Origin: Fontibacillus puldeungensis
GTDB taxonomy: Bacteria; Bacillota; Bacilli; Paenibacillales; Paenibacillaceae
Assembly (NCBI RefSeq): GCF_042678945.1
Contig: NZ_JBHTLM010000007.1
Span: forward strand, 62,001 to 126,000
DNA length: 64,000 bases
Direction: 5' to 3'
Positions within the stretch are counted from its first letter, which is position 1. Each line of letters begins with the position of its first letter. Shown piece by piece: positions 1-8,143 of this stretch. The notes below the pieces were generated by a model. That model saw only the letters and a list, made by a program, of their open reading frames with translations, was not told where the DNA came from and did not search any database. A program made the position numbers and the translations under genes.

Positions 1-1626
1 ACCGACACCGTCATCCGAAATGGATATTTGGACCCCGCCTTCTGTATGGTGCACACCGATCCATATCGTTCCACTAGTTCCTTTTTTGCGTATCCCATGG
101 TAAAGCGAGTTCTCAACTAGCGGCTGCAATACTAACTTCATTATTGGGTAGTGACAACAGCTCTCGTCCACATCATACTGAACCTCGAACAGATCCTGGT
201 AGCGCACTTTCTGGATTTTCAAATAATTTCTTACCATCTCTATTTCTTCACCGACGGTGATTACGTCTCGGCCTTTACTCACGCTCATGCGATAATAACT
301 TCCCAATGCCTCGACCAGGTCGCATACCTGATCGTTTAAGCCGGACAAGGCTAACGATGTAATGGAGTCCAGCGTGTTATATAAAAAATGCGGTTTGATT
401 TGTGCCTGCAGCGTACTCAGTTCCGCTTTGCGAATCGTATTCTGCTCTTCAATAATTCGCTTCAGCAGCTGATCGATTTGTTCGATCATATTGTTGTATC
501 CAATAAACAGCTGTTCAAATTCAAAACTATTCGGTTCAACGCGAACCTTTTGCAAACTACCACTTTGCGTTTTTTTCATAGAGCGCAAGAGTTGAAGAAT
601 GGGATTAATAATACTGCGTGAAATAATAAATGAACTCACAAAGAAAACGGTTCCGATAATAATGAGCAGAATAAGTGCTAAAAGCATAAGCGACTTATTT
701 TCGGAGTGGATGATATTGTACGGCGTTATACTCACAAATTTCCAATTCGATTTTCCGCCTGAAAGATAGGTTGCCGTATATTTCTGGGAGCCGGATTTCA
801 TGGTCAGGAAGCCTGAGCTGCTCTGCTGGAATTGTTGCTTCACCATATCTTTGTTATTTGTCAGCATCTGTTTAAACAACGCAACGCTTTTATCTTGTGT
901 TGAACTGGCGGATATGATTTGATTATTTTCATCCAAAATAACAATTTGCAGCGAGTTTTGATTGGGCAGATTGGAATACGCTTGCGAGAGAGCGCTTTCC
1001 TTTATGTTAACGGCCATTACCCCCAGTGGGGATGTGTCGTCAATGTCCCGAATCATTCGGATCAACGATACGAAATTTTCTTTGGAGCCGTCTGAAAACG
1101 CGCCGCTTCCATTCAGCTTCAGAATGTACTTTCCTTTGTTGGATACCACTTGTTCATACCATGGAGCTTCCTCAACGTCCGCCTTCGTAAAGATGGGCGA
1201 TTGCTGCGTTCCAACGGAAAAGCTATGACCGGAATTGTCGAAAATATAAACGGAATCGATCACCGGAACCGTCTGTATGAGGTTGTACAAATATTTGCTG
1301 ACCTTCGACTGGGTTTGCAGGTTGGAATACACATTTCCTTGTCTTAGCAAGCTTTGCAGATTGTTATCCGAAAAAATCATTTTAGAATAGTTGTTTACGT
1401 TTTCCACCATTAAATCGACGTTTGTCTGTATGGAAGTAACCGTTTGAAGCGATACCTCATTGATTTTTTTCTGCGCCGAGTTCGTGGATATTTTATTCAA
1501 CACCAAATAGCTGAAGCCCACCGTAAGCAAGATGACCAAAAAATAGGCAAACGGTATTTTTATAGACAATTTTTTCGGTTTGCTGTGAAAAAAGGATTTC
1601 ATGCTTCTCATCGTTCGTACGATCAT
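1..1626 (-). CDS. YesM-type sensor histidine kinase (3' end outside window)
   Basis: Membrane sensor kinase of the LytS/YesM class, which normally phosphorylates a partner YesN/AraC response regulator that controls sugar uptake genes. The reading frame is open from an ATG at 1626 to the window edge (542 codons) with GGAGGGG 5 bases upstream. An N-terminal transmembrane segment (about residues 18-38) is followed by a long extracellular sensor region. The H-box reads QIKPHFLYNTLDSI near 1230-1270 of the coding sequence. The N-box (LQPLVENSLYHGI) and the first glycine box (SDDGVG) lie at the very edge, so only the last ATP-binding part is missing. A partner regulator would be expected beyond base 1. 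The ligand cannot be told. Family assignment is secure. Confidence 0.9.
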   Translation of the reverse strand, partial: MIVRTMRSMKSFFHSKPKKLSIKIPFAYFLVILLTVGFSYLVLNKISTNSAQKKINEVSLQTVTSIQTNVDLMVENVNNYSKMIFSDNNLQSLLRQGNVYSNLQTQSKVSKYLYNLIQTVPVIDSVYIFDNSGHSFSVGTQQSPIFTKADVEEAPWYEQVVSNKGKYILKLNGSGAFSDGSKENFVSLIRMIRDIDDTSPLGVMAVNIKESALSQAYSNLPNQNSLQIVILDENNQIISASSTQDKSVALFKQMLTNNKDMVKQQFQQSSSGFLTMKSGSQKYTATYLSGGKSNWKFVSITPYNIIHSENKSLMLLALILLIIIGTVFFVSSFIISRSIINPILQLLRSMKKTQSGSLQKVRVEPNSFEFEQLFIGYNNMIEQIDQLLKRIIEEQNTIRKAELSTLQAQIKPHFLYNTLDSITSLALSGLNDQVCDLVEALGSYYRMSVSKGRDVITVGEEIEMVRNYLKIQKVRYQDLFEVQYDVDESCCHYPIMKLVLQPLVENSLYHGIRKKGTSGTIWIGVHHTEGGVQISISDDGVG

Positions 1627-1797
1627 CGTCGCCCCTCCATTATTTGCCGAATCCATGATATAGTGTTACGACCGATAGCAAATTTGATTATACCATCTAC
1701 TCAGGTTAGGTATCGTTGCATTCATCATAACCCAAATCATACCGTATAGCTTGGCCACTTGTGCTTGCGAGAACATAAAGTCGCCGAGCCTAACGAA

Positions 1798-1838
1798 AAT
1801 GAAAAAGCCGCAAAAGATCGGGTGATCTTCTACGGCCT
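1798..1838 (-). terminator. Rho-independent terminator after the YczE-like gene
   Basis: Read on the minus strand, a 13-bp stem (GCCGTAGAAGATC pairing with GATCTTTTGCGGC, using G-U pairs) closes an ACCC loop and is followed by TTTTTCATTTT. It lies about 50 bases after the stop of the membrane protein gene at 1885. Confidence 0.7.
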
Positions 1839-1884
1839 ACCATATCATAAAAACATTAGTGTTATCGTGCCACACCCCGTTATA

Positions 1885-2547
1885 TTAAGTCATCGAAATT
1901 GAATCGCTATTCGCTTTTGTACTCTTTGCTAGAAGCTTCTTCGTAAAATTCACATCAAAAAAATGAATGATGGGTCCCAGACCGAATGCGGACACGAGAG
2001 TTCCTAAACCGATAATGCCTCCTGACAGGAAGCAGATCAGCGCACAAAGAGCATCTGTAAACATTCGATGCCAAAAATAAGAGATTTTCGGGAAGTTATT
2101 TTTCATAATCAAAGACAGACTGTCATAGGGAGCTATTCCCACATTAGATGTCTGATACAAGGATACTCCAAAACTGCATACCACCACGCCGATCACCACG
2201 ATGACCACCCGCTGCCAAAACAGCTGAGGTTCACCTAACAGATTTAGCCAGGTATTATGGAAGAAAGTAGCAATGTAGCCCAGAAGAATCGCATTGACGA
2301 AAGTCCCGGCTCCGATATACTTCCGTCCCATGAAAAATTCGATCACAAACAATACCAGGTTCAGCAAGATTAGAAAATTTGCATATGCGATGCCAGTGAC
2401 CTCTGCAAGTGCCATCACCATGCCGCTGAAGGGATCATTCCCCATGCCAGACAGCTTAAAAATACTGATCCCCATACCCAGAAATACATTGCCGAAAACC
2501 ATAATGATCAATCTTTTTGCATCTACTCTATGAATATATTTCTTCAT
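1885..2547 (-). CDS. YczE/YyaS/YitT-family integral membrane protein
   Basis: Hydrophobic protein of about 220 residues with five to six predicted membrane spans. It has repeated GxxxFGVSLY / GMGISIFKLSGMGNDPFSG style motifs, typical of the YczE family of Bacillota, whose biochemical role is poorly defined. Upstream in-frame ATGs exist (2592, 2556). I prefer the ATG at 2547 because AGGATGG sits 5 bases before it. The gene appears monocistronic, with a terminator downstream and degenerate sigma-factor sequence upstream. Family recognition is good; no function can be assigned. Confidence 0.75.
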   Translation of the reverse strand: MKKYIHRVDAKRLIIMVFGNVFLGMGISIFKLSGMGNDPFSGMVMALAEVTGIAYANFLILLNLVLFVIEFFMGRKYIGAGTFVNAILLGYIATFFHNTWLNLLGEPQLFWQRVVIVVIGVVVCSFGVSLYQTSNVGIAPYDSLSLIMKNNFPKISYFWHRMFTDALCALICFLSGGIIGLGTLVSAFGLGPIIHFFDVNFTKKLLAKSTKANSDSISMT

Positions 2548-2639
2548 ATGGTCCATCCTATTTTCATATTTAGTTCTGCTTTTCATAAACAATTGACGTC
2601 ATTATATCATAATTTCAATGGGTGGGGCGGTGCCTTCCT

Positions 2640-2931
2640 GGTCGGTTTCCGTGCCGAGGACATCAATCATCGTAATCTCGTTGACTTCCTTATCTGTTCC
2701 TATTGGGACGTGCAAATACACGTCCTTGCTGGTTTTCTTAAGCGAACGAAGGTGCATGAGAATTTCATTTTCAATACAACGAGCCGCAAATGTCACCAGC
2801 TTCGTGCCTTTGTTCGGCCGTTAGCTCTCGATAGCTTTGATTAATCCGATCGTCCCGATGGAGATCAAATCCTCTAAGTCCCACGCCGATGTTATCGAAT
2901 CTTTTGACAATATGAACACGAAGCGATGTTA
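2640..2931 (-). pseudogene. Central fragment of a sigK-like sigma factor gene
   Basis: On the minus strand this stretch encodes pieces closely matching the middle of the intact sigK at 12228-12923: LRVHIVKRFDN, then (after a frameshift) FAARCIENEILMHLRSLKKT and VPIGTDKE-NEIT-IDVLGTE. The first half and second half lie in different frames. The match to intact sigK ends abruptly after GTE(T)D at about 2640 and near the TAAC of the codons for NLRLV at about 2931. There is no start, no DNA-binding region 4 and no open frame across it. It is a decayed partial copy, not a working gene. Confidence 0.85.
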
Positions 2932-2940
2932 GACAGACAA

Positions 2941-2966
2941 AGAAAAAAGCCTCGAAAGCGAGACCT
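2941..2966 (-). terminator. Possible terminator
   Basis: On the minus strand GTCTCG-CTTT-CGAGGC forms a 6-bp stem with a G-U pair, followed by TTTTTTCTTT. It lies downstream of the truncated isomerase and sugar ABC operon, which run towards it. The stem is short. Confidence 0.45.
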
Positions 2967-3089
2967 CGGGGGAATATTCCCAAAACTATCGTTCCCACGA
3001 AATATATGTTTACTGGAAATCATCTAATGTAATAGTCTAGCATAACCAGCTCGTATTGGCACGCACCCTCCCGAAAGGAAGTGATGCGT

Positions 3090-3170
3090 ATGGATACATT
3101 CCATACGATCTGTTGTTTATTGCTTTCGAACTTTTACCATTTTGTTCCTTTCATTTCAACACTTCACCTT
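3090..3170 (+). pseudogene. Possible decayed holin-like small toxin gene
   Basis: CTCCCGAAAGGAAGTGATGCGT precedes an ATG at 3090, an arrangement I associate with small holin-like toxin genes of Bacillales. The peptide begins MDTFHTICCLLL. A single-base shift after that would continue FGTFTILFLSF, a hydrophobic run typical of such toxins, and stop at the TAA at about 3172. As it stands the frame is broken. Low confidence: the resemblance is by eye only and the peptide is very short. Confidence 0.25.
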
Positions 3171-3264
3171 ATAAAAACTCATGATACAACTTCATGAGCG
3201 TCCGCTCATTCCCCGCAAGTGTCGAGGCCGAATCTTCCGCGGATGACCTCCTGCTCCCGTTTCC
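3171..3264 (-). pseudogene. 3' fragment of a sigK-like gene with internal deletion
   Basis: Read on the minus strand, one frame gives REQEVIRGRFGLDTCGE, matching region 4 of the intact SigK (REQEVIKGRFGLEQGGE). About 60 bases are then missing and another frame gives LMKLYHEF, matching the SigK C-terminus (LMKLYHEFYKKK). It is a separate piece from the central fragment at 2640-2931. It lies on its wrong side: 3' sequence is upstream of central sequence, so the copy has been rearranged. It is fused to the broken isomerase gene at 3264. Confidence 0.8.
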
Positions 3265-3614
3265 TCGTGTGGTACCGTGAAAGCTACTACATCATGACGC
3301 ATCGACTGAATACCCAACCGTTGAAGGAGATCCACATGTGTTTTTAACCGCTCGACTTCAGCCTTAAATTCGCTTAGGCCCGGTTGGTAGAAGTTGGCCG
3401 GCAATGAATAGTTGGACAGCACGAGACCGAGCTCAGTCGTCTTGTCTCTGACCTGGTCGGCCAACGCCGGATCGTCAACTAAAGAATATCCATAGGGAAC
3501 AAGCTCCACATGCTCGCATTCATTCTCTTTAGCCCATTGCAGCACGTCGAGCACATTCATTCGGCCATCCCGCAGTTCGTTCACCATGCAATAGGTACTG
3601 ATGCCAAGCTTCAT
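3192..3614 (-). pseudogene. Truncated sugar phosphate isomerase/epimerase (TIM-barrel) gene
   Basis: The first 117 or so residues (MKLGISTYCMVNELRDGRM..., ..VELVPYGYSL..) match the N-terminal part of the AP-endonuclease-2/xylose-isomerase-like TIM-barrel family, usually 260-300 residues. At about base 3264 the family sequence stops and the frame runs into the sigma-factor fragment, giving an unrelated tail (GAGGHPRKIRPRHLRGMSGRS) before a stop. The start at 3614 has GGAAGGTGA 7 bases upstream; an ATG at 3623 is less well placed. It sits 30 bases after the permease gene as the last gene of the sugar operon. An active barrel is not expected, so the gene is probably dead. Confidence 0.75.
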
Positions 3615-3644
3615 GGCATTCACCTTCCATTCGTAGATTTGTGA

Positions 3645-4481
3645 TCAGCCTTTTACAGCGCCGCCTACGATGCCCTTAATAATGAACCGCTGAACGAACA
3701 CGTACAACAACGTAATCGGGAAGGCGATCATTACGGAGGCGGCAAACAACTGCTGCCAATCGGTTTGATATTGCATCCGGAAAGCCATCAGTCCTGTCGG
3801 CAAGGTGCGCATATCAGGTGATGGCAAATAGACAAGCGGATTGAAAAAGTCATTCCAGGAGTTGAGCGCAATGATTATGAAACAGGTCGACGTCACCGGA
3901 AGCGTAATCGGAAATACTACTGTCCAGAACAATCTAAATGATGAGCATCCATCTATGACTGCTGCCTCTTCTATCTCAAGCGGCACCGTTCGGAAAAATT
4001 GCAAATACAAAAAAATCGGCAGCGCCAAGCCGCCCGAAATTTGAATGATAGCCAGCCCGGCGTGTGTATTGAGCAAGGATAGCTCCCTAAGGACTAGAAA
4101 GGATTGGATGGTGCCGGCGAAACCGGGCAATATCAAACCCAGAAGAAAAAAGAGAAAAATCCAATCCGCTTTCCACGCCTTGCCATGGCGTAGCGCGTAT
4201 CCAGCCAACATGCTTGCCAATAGCGTGACGGACGTCGTCATGACGAGCACCGTCAAGCTGTTTCCAAAATAATGGACGAGATTTCCCGTTTTGATCGCAT
4301 CGACATAATTGTGCCAATGGTAGGTGTCGGGGAGCGCCAGCGGATTCAACGAGCCCGATGGATCCTGCAAGGATACGGTCGCAAGGACGAACAAGGGAGT
4401 CAGAACGAATACCAGCGCGCCAATGCCCACGAGGTAGGAGGCGGACAGCTTGATTATTTTCTTAGACGTCGCGTTCATCAC
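3645..4481 (-). CDS. Carbohydrate ABC transporter permease, MalG type
   Basis: Inner-membrane permease of a CUT1 sugar importer, 278 residues with six predicted spans. The conserved EAA loop reads EEAAVIDGCSSFRLFWTVVFPITLP at about residues 170-195 and would dock on a shared ATPase such as MsmX. No ATPase gene is nearby, as is usual for CUT1 systems. The ATG overlaps the stop of the preceding permease by 4 bases, so the two are translationally coupled. Substrate is unknown. Confidence 0.92.
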   Translation of the reverse strand: MMNATSKKIIKLSASYLVGIGALVFVLTPLFVLATVSLQDPSGSLNPLALPDTYHWHNYVDAIKTGNLVHYFGNSLTVLVMTTSVTLLASMLAGYALRHGKAWKADWIFLFFLLGLILPGFAGTIQSFLVLRELSLLNTHAGLAIIQISGGLALPIFLYLQFFRTVPLEIEEAAVIDGCSSFRLFWTVVFPITLPVTSTCFIIIALNSWNDFFNPLVYLPSPDMRTLPTGLMAFRMQYQTDWQQLFAASVMIAFPITLLYVFVQRFIIKGIVGGAVKG

Positions 4482-5356
4482 TTAACCTCCAACCGGCTGA
4501 GCAGCCTGATCTGTACAAAGGTAACCATTAATATGAATATGGAAAGGACCATCGCCATCGCTGTCCCGTAGCCGGGCTGGGAGGTTTTGAACGCGAATTG
4601 GAAAATCAGCGTACCGAACACTTGTGTAGAGTTCGCCGGCCCCCCCTGCGTCATGACCCAAATATGTTCGAACTGTTTCAAATTGCCAATGACGGACAAC
4701 ACGGTATTAACCGTGATGGACGGAATCAGCAGTGGAAGCGTGATACGGAAGAAGCGCTGTCTTGCACCGGCACCGTCAATGCTGGCCGACTCGTAGATTT
4801 CCTGTGGGATGCTCTGCAGACCGGCCATATAGATCATCATGGAGTAACCGATGTATTGCCAAACGATGACGAATGCAATGGAGTAGATAGCCAGGTCGGT
4901 ATGGCCAAGCCAATCCACGGCAGCCAACTGATCCAACCCAAGAAGATCGAAGAGCTTTGGTAGGAACCCGACGAAAGGAGAATACATGTAGCTCCAGATA
5001 TAGCCGATAACGACTGTATTCAAAATGGCCGGGTAGAAGATAACCGCCCGCATCCAGTTGACGCCCTTCAGTTTCTGATCAAGCACGACGGCTAGCAGAA
5101 TCGCCACAACGTGCTGGATGACCAAGACGAACACGGATAGAATGAGAATATTCCGCAATGCCGTCAGGAACAAAGGGTCTTTGAATACGTGAATAAAGTT
5201 ATCCAGTCCGATCCAATTGGCGGAGAAGGAAAGTCCGCGCCAATCGGTGAAACCGTAATAGAATCCACTGAAAATAGGTGCTGCATAGAACAACAAAAAC
5301 AACAGGAAGGCCGGTGCCAAAAACAGCAAATAAATTCGGACCGTAATGATTTTCAT
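4478..5356 (-). CDS. Carbohydrate ABC transporter permease, MalF/UgpA type
   Basis: Partner permease of the same CUT1 importer, 292 residues with six spans and an EAA loop (YESASIDGAGARQRFFRITLPLL). The start chosen is the ATG at 5356 (MKIITVRIYLL) because GTGGGGGT lies 7 bases upstream; another ATG at 5374 has no good ribosome site. It lies between the solute-binding lipoprotein gene and the second permease gene in one operon. Confidence 0.92.
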   Translation of the reverse strand: MKIITVRIYLLFLAPAFLLFLLFYAAPIFSGFYYGFTDWRGLSFSANWIGLDNFIHVFKDPLFLTALRNILILSVFVLVIQHVVAILLAVVLDQKLKGVNWMRAVIFYPAILNTVVIGYIWSYMYSPFVGFLPKLFDLLGLDQLAAVDWLGHTDLAIYSIAFVIVWQYIGYSMMIYMAGLQSIPQEIYESASIDGAGARQRFFRITLPLLIPSITVNTVLSVIGNLKQFEHIWVMTQGGPANSTQVFGTLIFQFAFKTSQPGYGTAMAMVLSIFILMVTFVQIRLLSRLEVK

Positions 5357-5439
5357 GTCTACCCCCACTCTCATTTGGGAATGGGCCGTGGAGCAGGGAA
5401 AGTCCCACTTGTCCGGACTTTCCCACCCATGGCTATTGC

Positions 5440-6741
5440 TTACTTTTTAAGATCTTTCTCTTGCGCTTGCTGCATTTCGGTCATCAGTGCGGCCGGAGAG
5501 CCGTTGCTCTTTAGCAGTATCTTCTGCAGAATCGGGAAGTAAGTCGGCTCTACAGAAGGCGTTAAGCTCGGGAAAATCGACGTCAAATTCGAATCGATCG
5601 TCTGGGTCAGTTCGCCGGAAATCGGATGATAGTTCGTGGAAGTCCCACCTTTAACTGTGACGGCGGATTTCGTCTCTTCCGACCACAGCTTCGCGTTTGT
5701 AGGATCGGATACAAACTCCATGAACAGCTTGACCTCTTCCGGATGCTTGCTCCAGGAAATACCCGTAAAGATATTATCGGAGACGAGGTTGACGATCAGC
5801 GGATCCGAGCCTTTATTCAGCGGGATCGGGAAAGCGCCAACTTGGAAATTCTTGAAATCCTCAGGGAATTGATCCAACGACCAGGTGCCCATCGGATACA
5901 TAGCAGCCTTACCTTCCTTGAACACCTGAACGACCTGATCGTTGCCGAGACCGACGGAATTCTCCAGGAAGTAACCCTTGTTCACAAGCTCGATCAAAGG
6001 ATCGAAGAAGTTGGCAAACTCCGGATCCGTCCACTTCTTCTCTCCGCTCGCCAGCTTATCGAAAATTTGCGGTTCCTTCCTCTGGTAATAGCCATAGTTG
6101 CTGCTGGAAAGGAACTGCGTAGCCCAGGCGTCTTTGCCGCCAGTGATGAACGGCGCCATACCGCTGGCTTTGATCTTCTCGCTCACACTCATCAGTTCTT
6201 CCCAGTTTTTAGGAACAGTTAAGTTCAGCTTCTTGAAGACATCTTTGTTGTAGAAGAACACGACCGCATAATAGTTGTAAGAGGCTCCATACGTTTTTCC
6301 GTCAACTGTACCGAGTTGAACAGCCGAATCCAGATAGTTTTTCAGCCACGGCTGACCCGTCATATCCATCAGCACGTTCTTTTGACTCGCGTATTCCCGA
6401 AGTTGGTTCGGAAACATCCATACGATGTCCATGTCGGCTTTGGAGACGATTCGGGTACGAATAATCTCCCGGTACTGGTCCGCAATGTAATCGTGTTCTA
6501 TGGTAATGTATGGATACTTCTCTTGGAACTTCTTAATCACTTGTTTGCTGACCGGGTTCCATGTCGAAAGCTTCAGTGTTACCGGTTTCTTGCCACTTGC
6601 AGCAGTCTGGCTAGGATTTTCATTGGAGCTGGATGACGGCGATTCCGTGCTGTCCTTCGAGTTGTTGCCTCCGCAGGCCGAGACAACCATAGCGACGAGC
6701 AAAATGACGAGCAGAAATTTTAAGTTACCCCATGTCTTCAT
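5440..6741 (-). CDS. Extracellular sugar-binding lipoprotein of ABC transporter
   Basis: Family 1 solute-binding protein, 433 residues, that delivers a sugar to the two permeases encoded just downstream. The signal peptide ends in a lipobox (VVSAC) near residue 23, followed by a Ser/Asn-rich linker. The mature part carries typical motifs such as LKLSTWNPVSKQVIKKFQ and MYPMGTWSLDQFP. The ATG at 6741 has GGAGGG 8 bases upstream and is preferred over 6777. The gene follows the YesM/YesN pair on the same strand but is separated from it by a strong terminator, so it likely has its own regulated promoter in 6742-6867. Confidence 0.92.
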   Translation of the reverse strand: MKTWGNLKFLLVILLVAMVVSACGGNNSKDSTESPSSSSNENPSQTAASGKKPVTLKLSTWNPVSKQVIKKFQEKYPYITIEHDYIADQYREIIRTRIVSKADMDIVWMFPNQLREYASQKNVLMDMTGQPWLKNYLDSAVQLGTVDGKTYGASYNYYAVVFFYNKDVFKKLNLTVPKNWEELMSVSEKIKASGMAPFITGGKDAWATQFLSSSNYGYYQRKEPQIFDKLASGEKKWTDPEFANFFDPLIELVNKGYFLENSVGLGNDQVVQVFKEGKAAMYPMGTWSLDQFPEDFKNFQVGAFPIPLNKGSDPLIVNLVSDNIFTGISWSKHPEEVKLFMEFVSDPTNAKLWSEETKSAVTVKGGTSTNYHPISGELTQTIDSNLTSIFPSLTPSVEPTYFPILQKILLKSNGSPAALMTEMQQAQEKDLKK

Positions 6742-6867
6742 TCCAATAACCCTCCTATTTGCAAGTACATTCTTCACTTCAAAGCAAGTATATAAGTTCG
6801 TCGCCTATCTTCCTACGCACCAAAATTGTTATTACCCTATCATTTCTGTCATCTTTTCCGTCCGCAG

Positions 6868-6909
6868 ATAAAAAAAGAGCACGAATTTGCTCATTCGTGC
6901 TCTTTTTTG
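6868..6909 (-). terminator. Strong rho-independent terminator (bidirectional)
   Basis: AAAAAAGAGCACGAAT and ATTCGTGCTCTTTTTT form a near-perfect 16-bp stem around a TTGCTC loop. It has A and T tracts on either side, so it can act on both strands. It lies between the YesN gene and the sugar operon. Confidence 0.9.
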
Positions 6910-6953
6910 TAATGGCATCGCTCCAATCTATTCTCGTATGCGGTTTTCCAGGC

Positions 6954-8138
6954 TTATAATCCCCGGAACTCCCTAGGCGTCATACCGGTATATTCCTTAA
7001 ACAGCTTGCTGAAATAATGGGGGTTCAAGAATCCGACATCCTCCGAAATTTGATGCACCTTTCGATTCGTTTCCCTTAGCAGCCCCTTCGCATGATCCAG
7101 TCTTTTGGCATTCAAATAATCGTTGAAATTCATTCCGATTTCCTTGGCGAAAAGTCGGCTTAAATAGCTGGTGCTGACATGCACATGCCGTGCGCATTCC
7201 GACAGCGACAAATCCCGTTGAAAATTCTGATCGACGTATTCCTTGGCGAGCCGAACCGATTGATGACTGCTTACGTTCTGCTCAGCCAAGCCCATGACGG
7301 CTTCGTCGTATGCTTGCGTGATCGATTCCGGCCCGTGGTATATGCCGCTAGAGGAGCAAGTCAATGGGACGTGCAGCAAATTCATGACATTGCGCCGAAC
7401 GTCCCCGAGCCAAGCATCCAAATCCATCAGGTCCCCTCCTGACCATGCAGGAGTCAGCCAGATCAGTTCCTCTCCGTTTCTGGCAGCCAGCACGCTGCCT
7501 TCCATATGAACCGCATAACCTGCAATCAAGGATTCGACGGAAGGAAATCGTGACGGTCCGGTTTTGCCCGCCACACCTGAAGACGGTTCCGAAGGTTCCG
7601 TGCGAAAGATCGCGATTCGAAATCCTCTATGCAAGCCTAATCTTTCCAAGGACCGTTGGACGTCCTTGCCTGCCTCTTCGCCGCCTGATACCGCGGCAAG
7701 CAATGAACTCCGCAGTTGTCTGGATGCTTGCCATTCATCCTGATCCGATGGTCGTTCCTTCGCTTTGAATCTCTCCAGAAGACGTTGCAAAGATGCCTCA
7801 ATCTCCTCCCTGTCCATCGTCGGCTTATGTAAATAATCAACGACACCAAGGCGCAGTGCCTCCTGCACCTTGGGGAAATCGTTATAGCTGCTGATCACGA
7901 TGATCTGGATATCGGCATAATGCTCTTTGATTCTTCGCACCAATTCAATCCCATCCATGACGGGCATCCGAATGTCAGTCATGACGATATCGAACGACTG
8001 GGTTTGCAGAAGCCTCCAAGCTTCTTCTCCGTTGGAAGCTTCCGCTTTCCAGAACACATCGTATGCTTCCCAATCGAGCATGTAGTGAAGCCCCATTCGA
8101 ACGATCGATTCGTCCTCCACAACCATCATGTTCCGCAT
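6954..8138 (-). CDS. YesN-type response regulator with AraC DNA-binding domain
   Basis: 394 residues. The receiver domain covers residues 1-120 with the phosphoacceptor Asp55 (TDIRMPVMDG) and the acidic pair E8/D9. A variable middle region follows, then an AraC/XylS helix-turn-helix pair at about 293-394 (LSECARHVHVSTSYLSRLF... and ...ISEDVGFLNPHYFSKLFK). It is encoded 5 bases after the YesM kinase gene and directly before the sugar ABC operon. The likely role is activation of that operon when the kinase senses the sugar. The chain ends MTPREFRGL, as usual for the class. Confidence 0.93.
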   Translation of the reverse strand: MRNMMVVEDESIVRMGLHYMLDWEAYDVFWKAEASNGEEAWRLLQTQSFDIVMTDIRMPVMDGIELVRRIKEHYADIQIIVISSYNDFPKVQEALRLGVVDYLHKPTMDREEIEASLQRLLERFKAKERPSDQDEWQASRQLRSSLLAAVSGGEEAGKDVQRSLERLGLHRGFRIAIFRTEPSEPSSGVAGKTGPSRFPSVESLIAGYAVHMEGSVLAARNGEELIWLTPAWSGGDLMDLDAWLGDVRRNVMNLLHVPLTCSSSGIYHGPESITQAYDEAVMGLAEQNVSSHQSVRLAKEYVDQNFQRDLSLSECARHVHVSTSYLSRLFAKEIGMNFNDYLNAKRLDHAKGLLRETNRKVHQISEDVGFLNPHYFSKLFKEYTGMTPREFRGL

Positions 8139-8143
8139 TCTTC

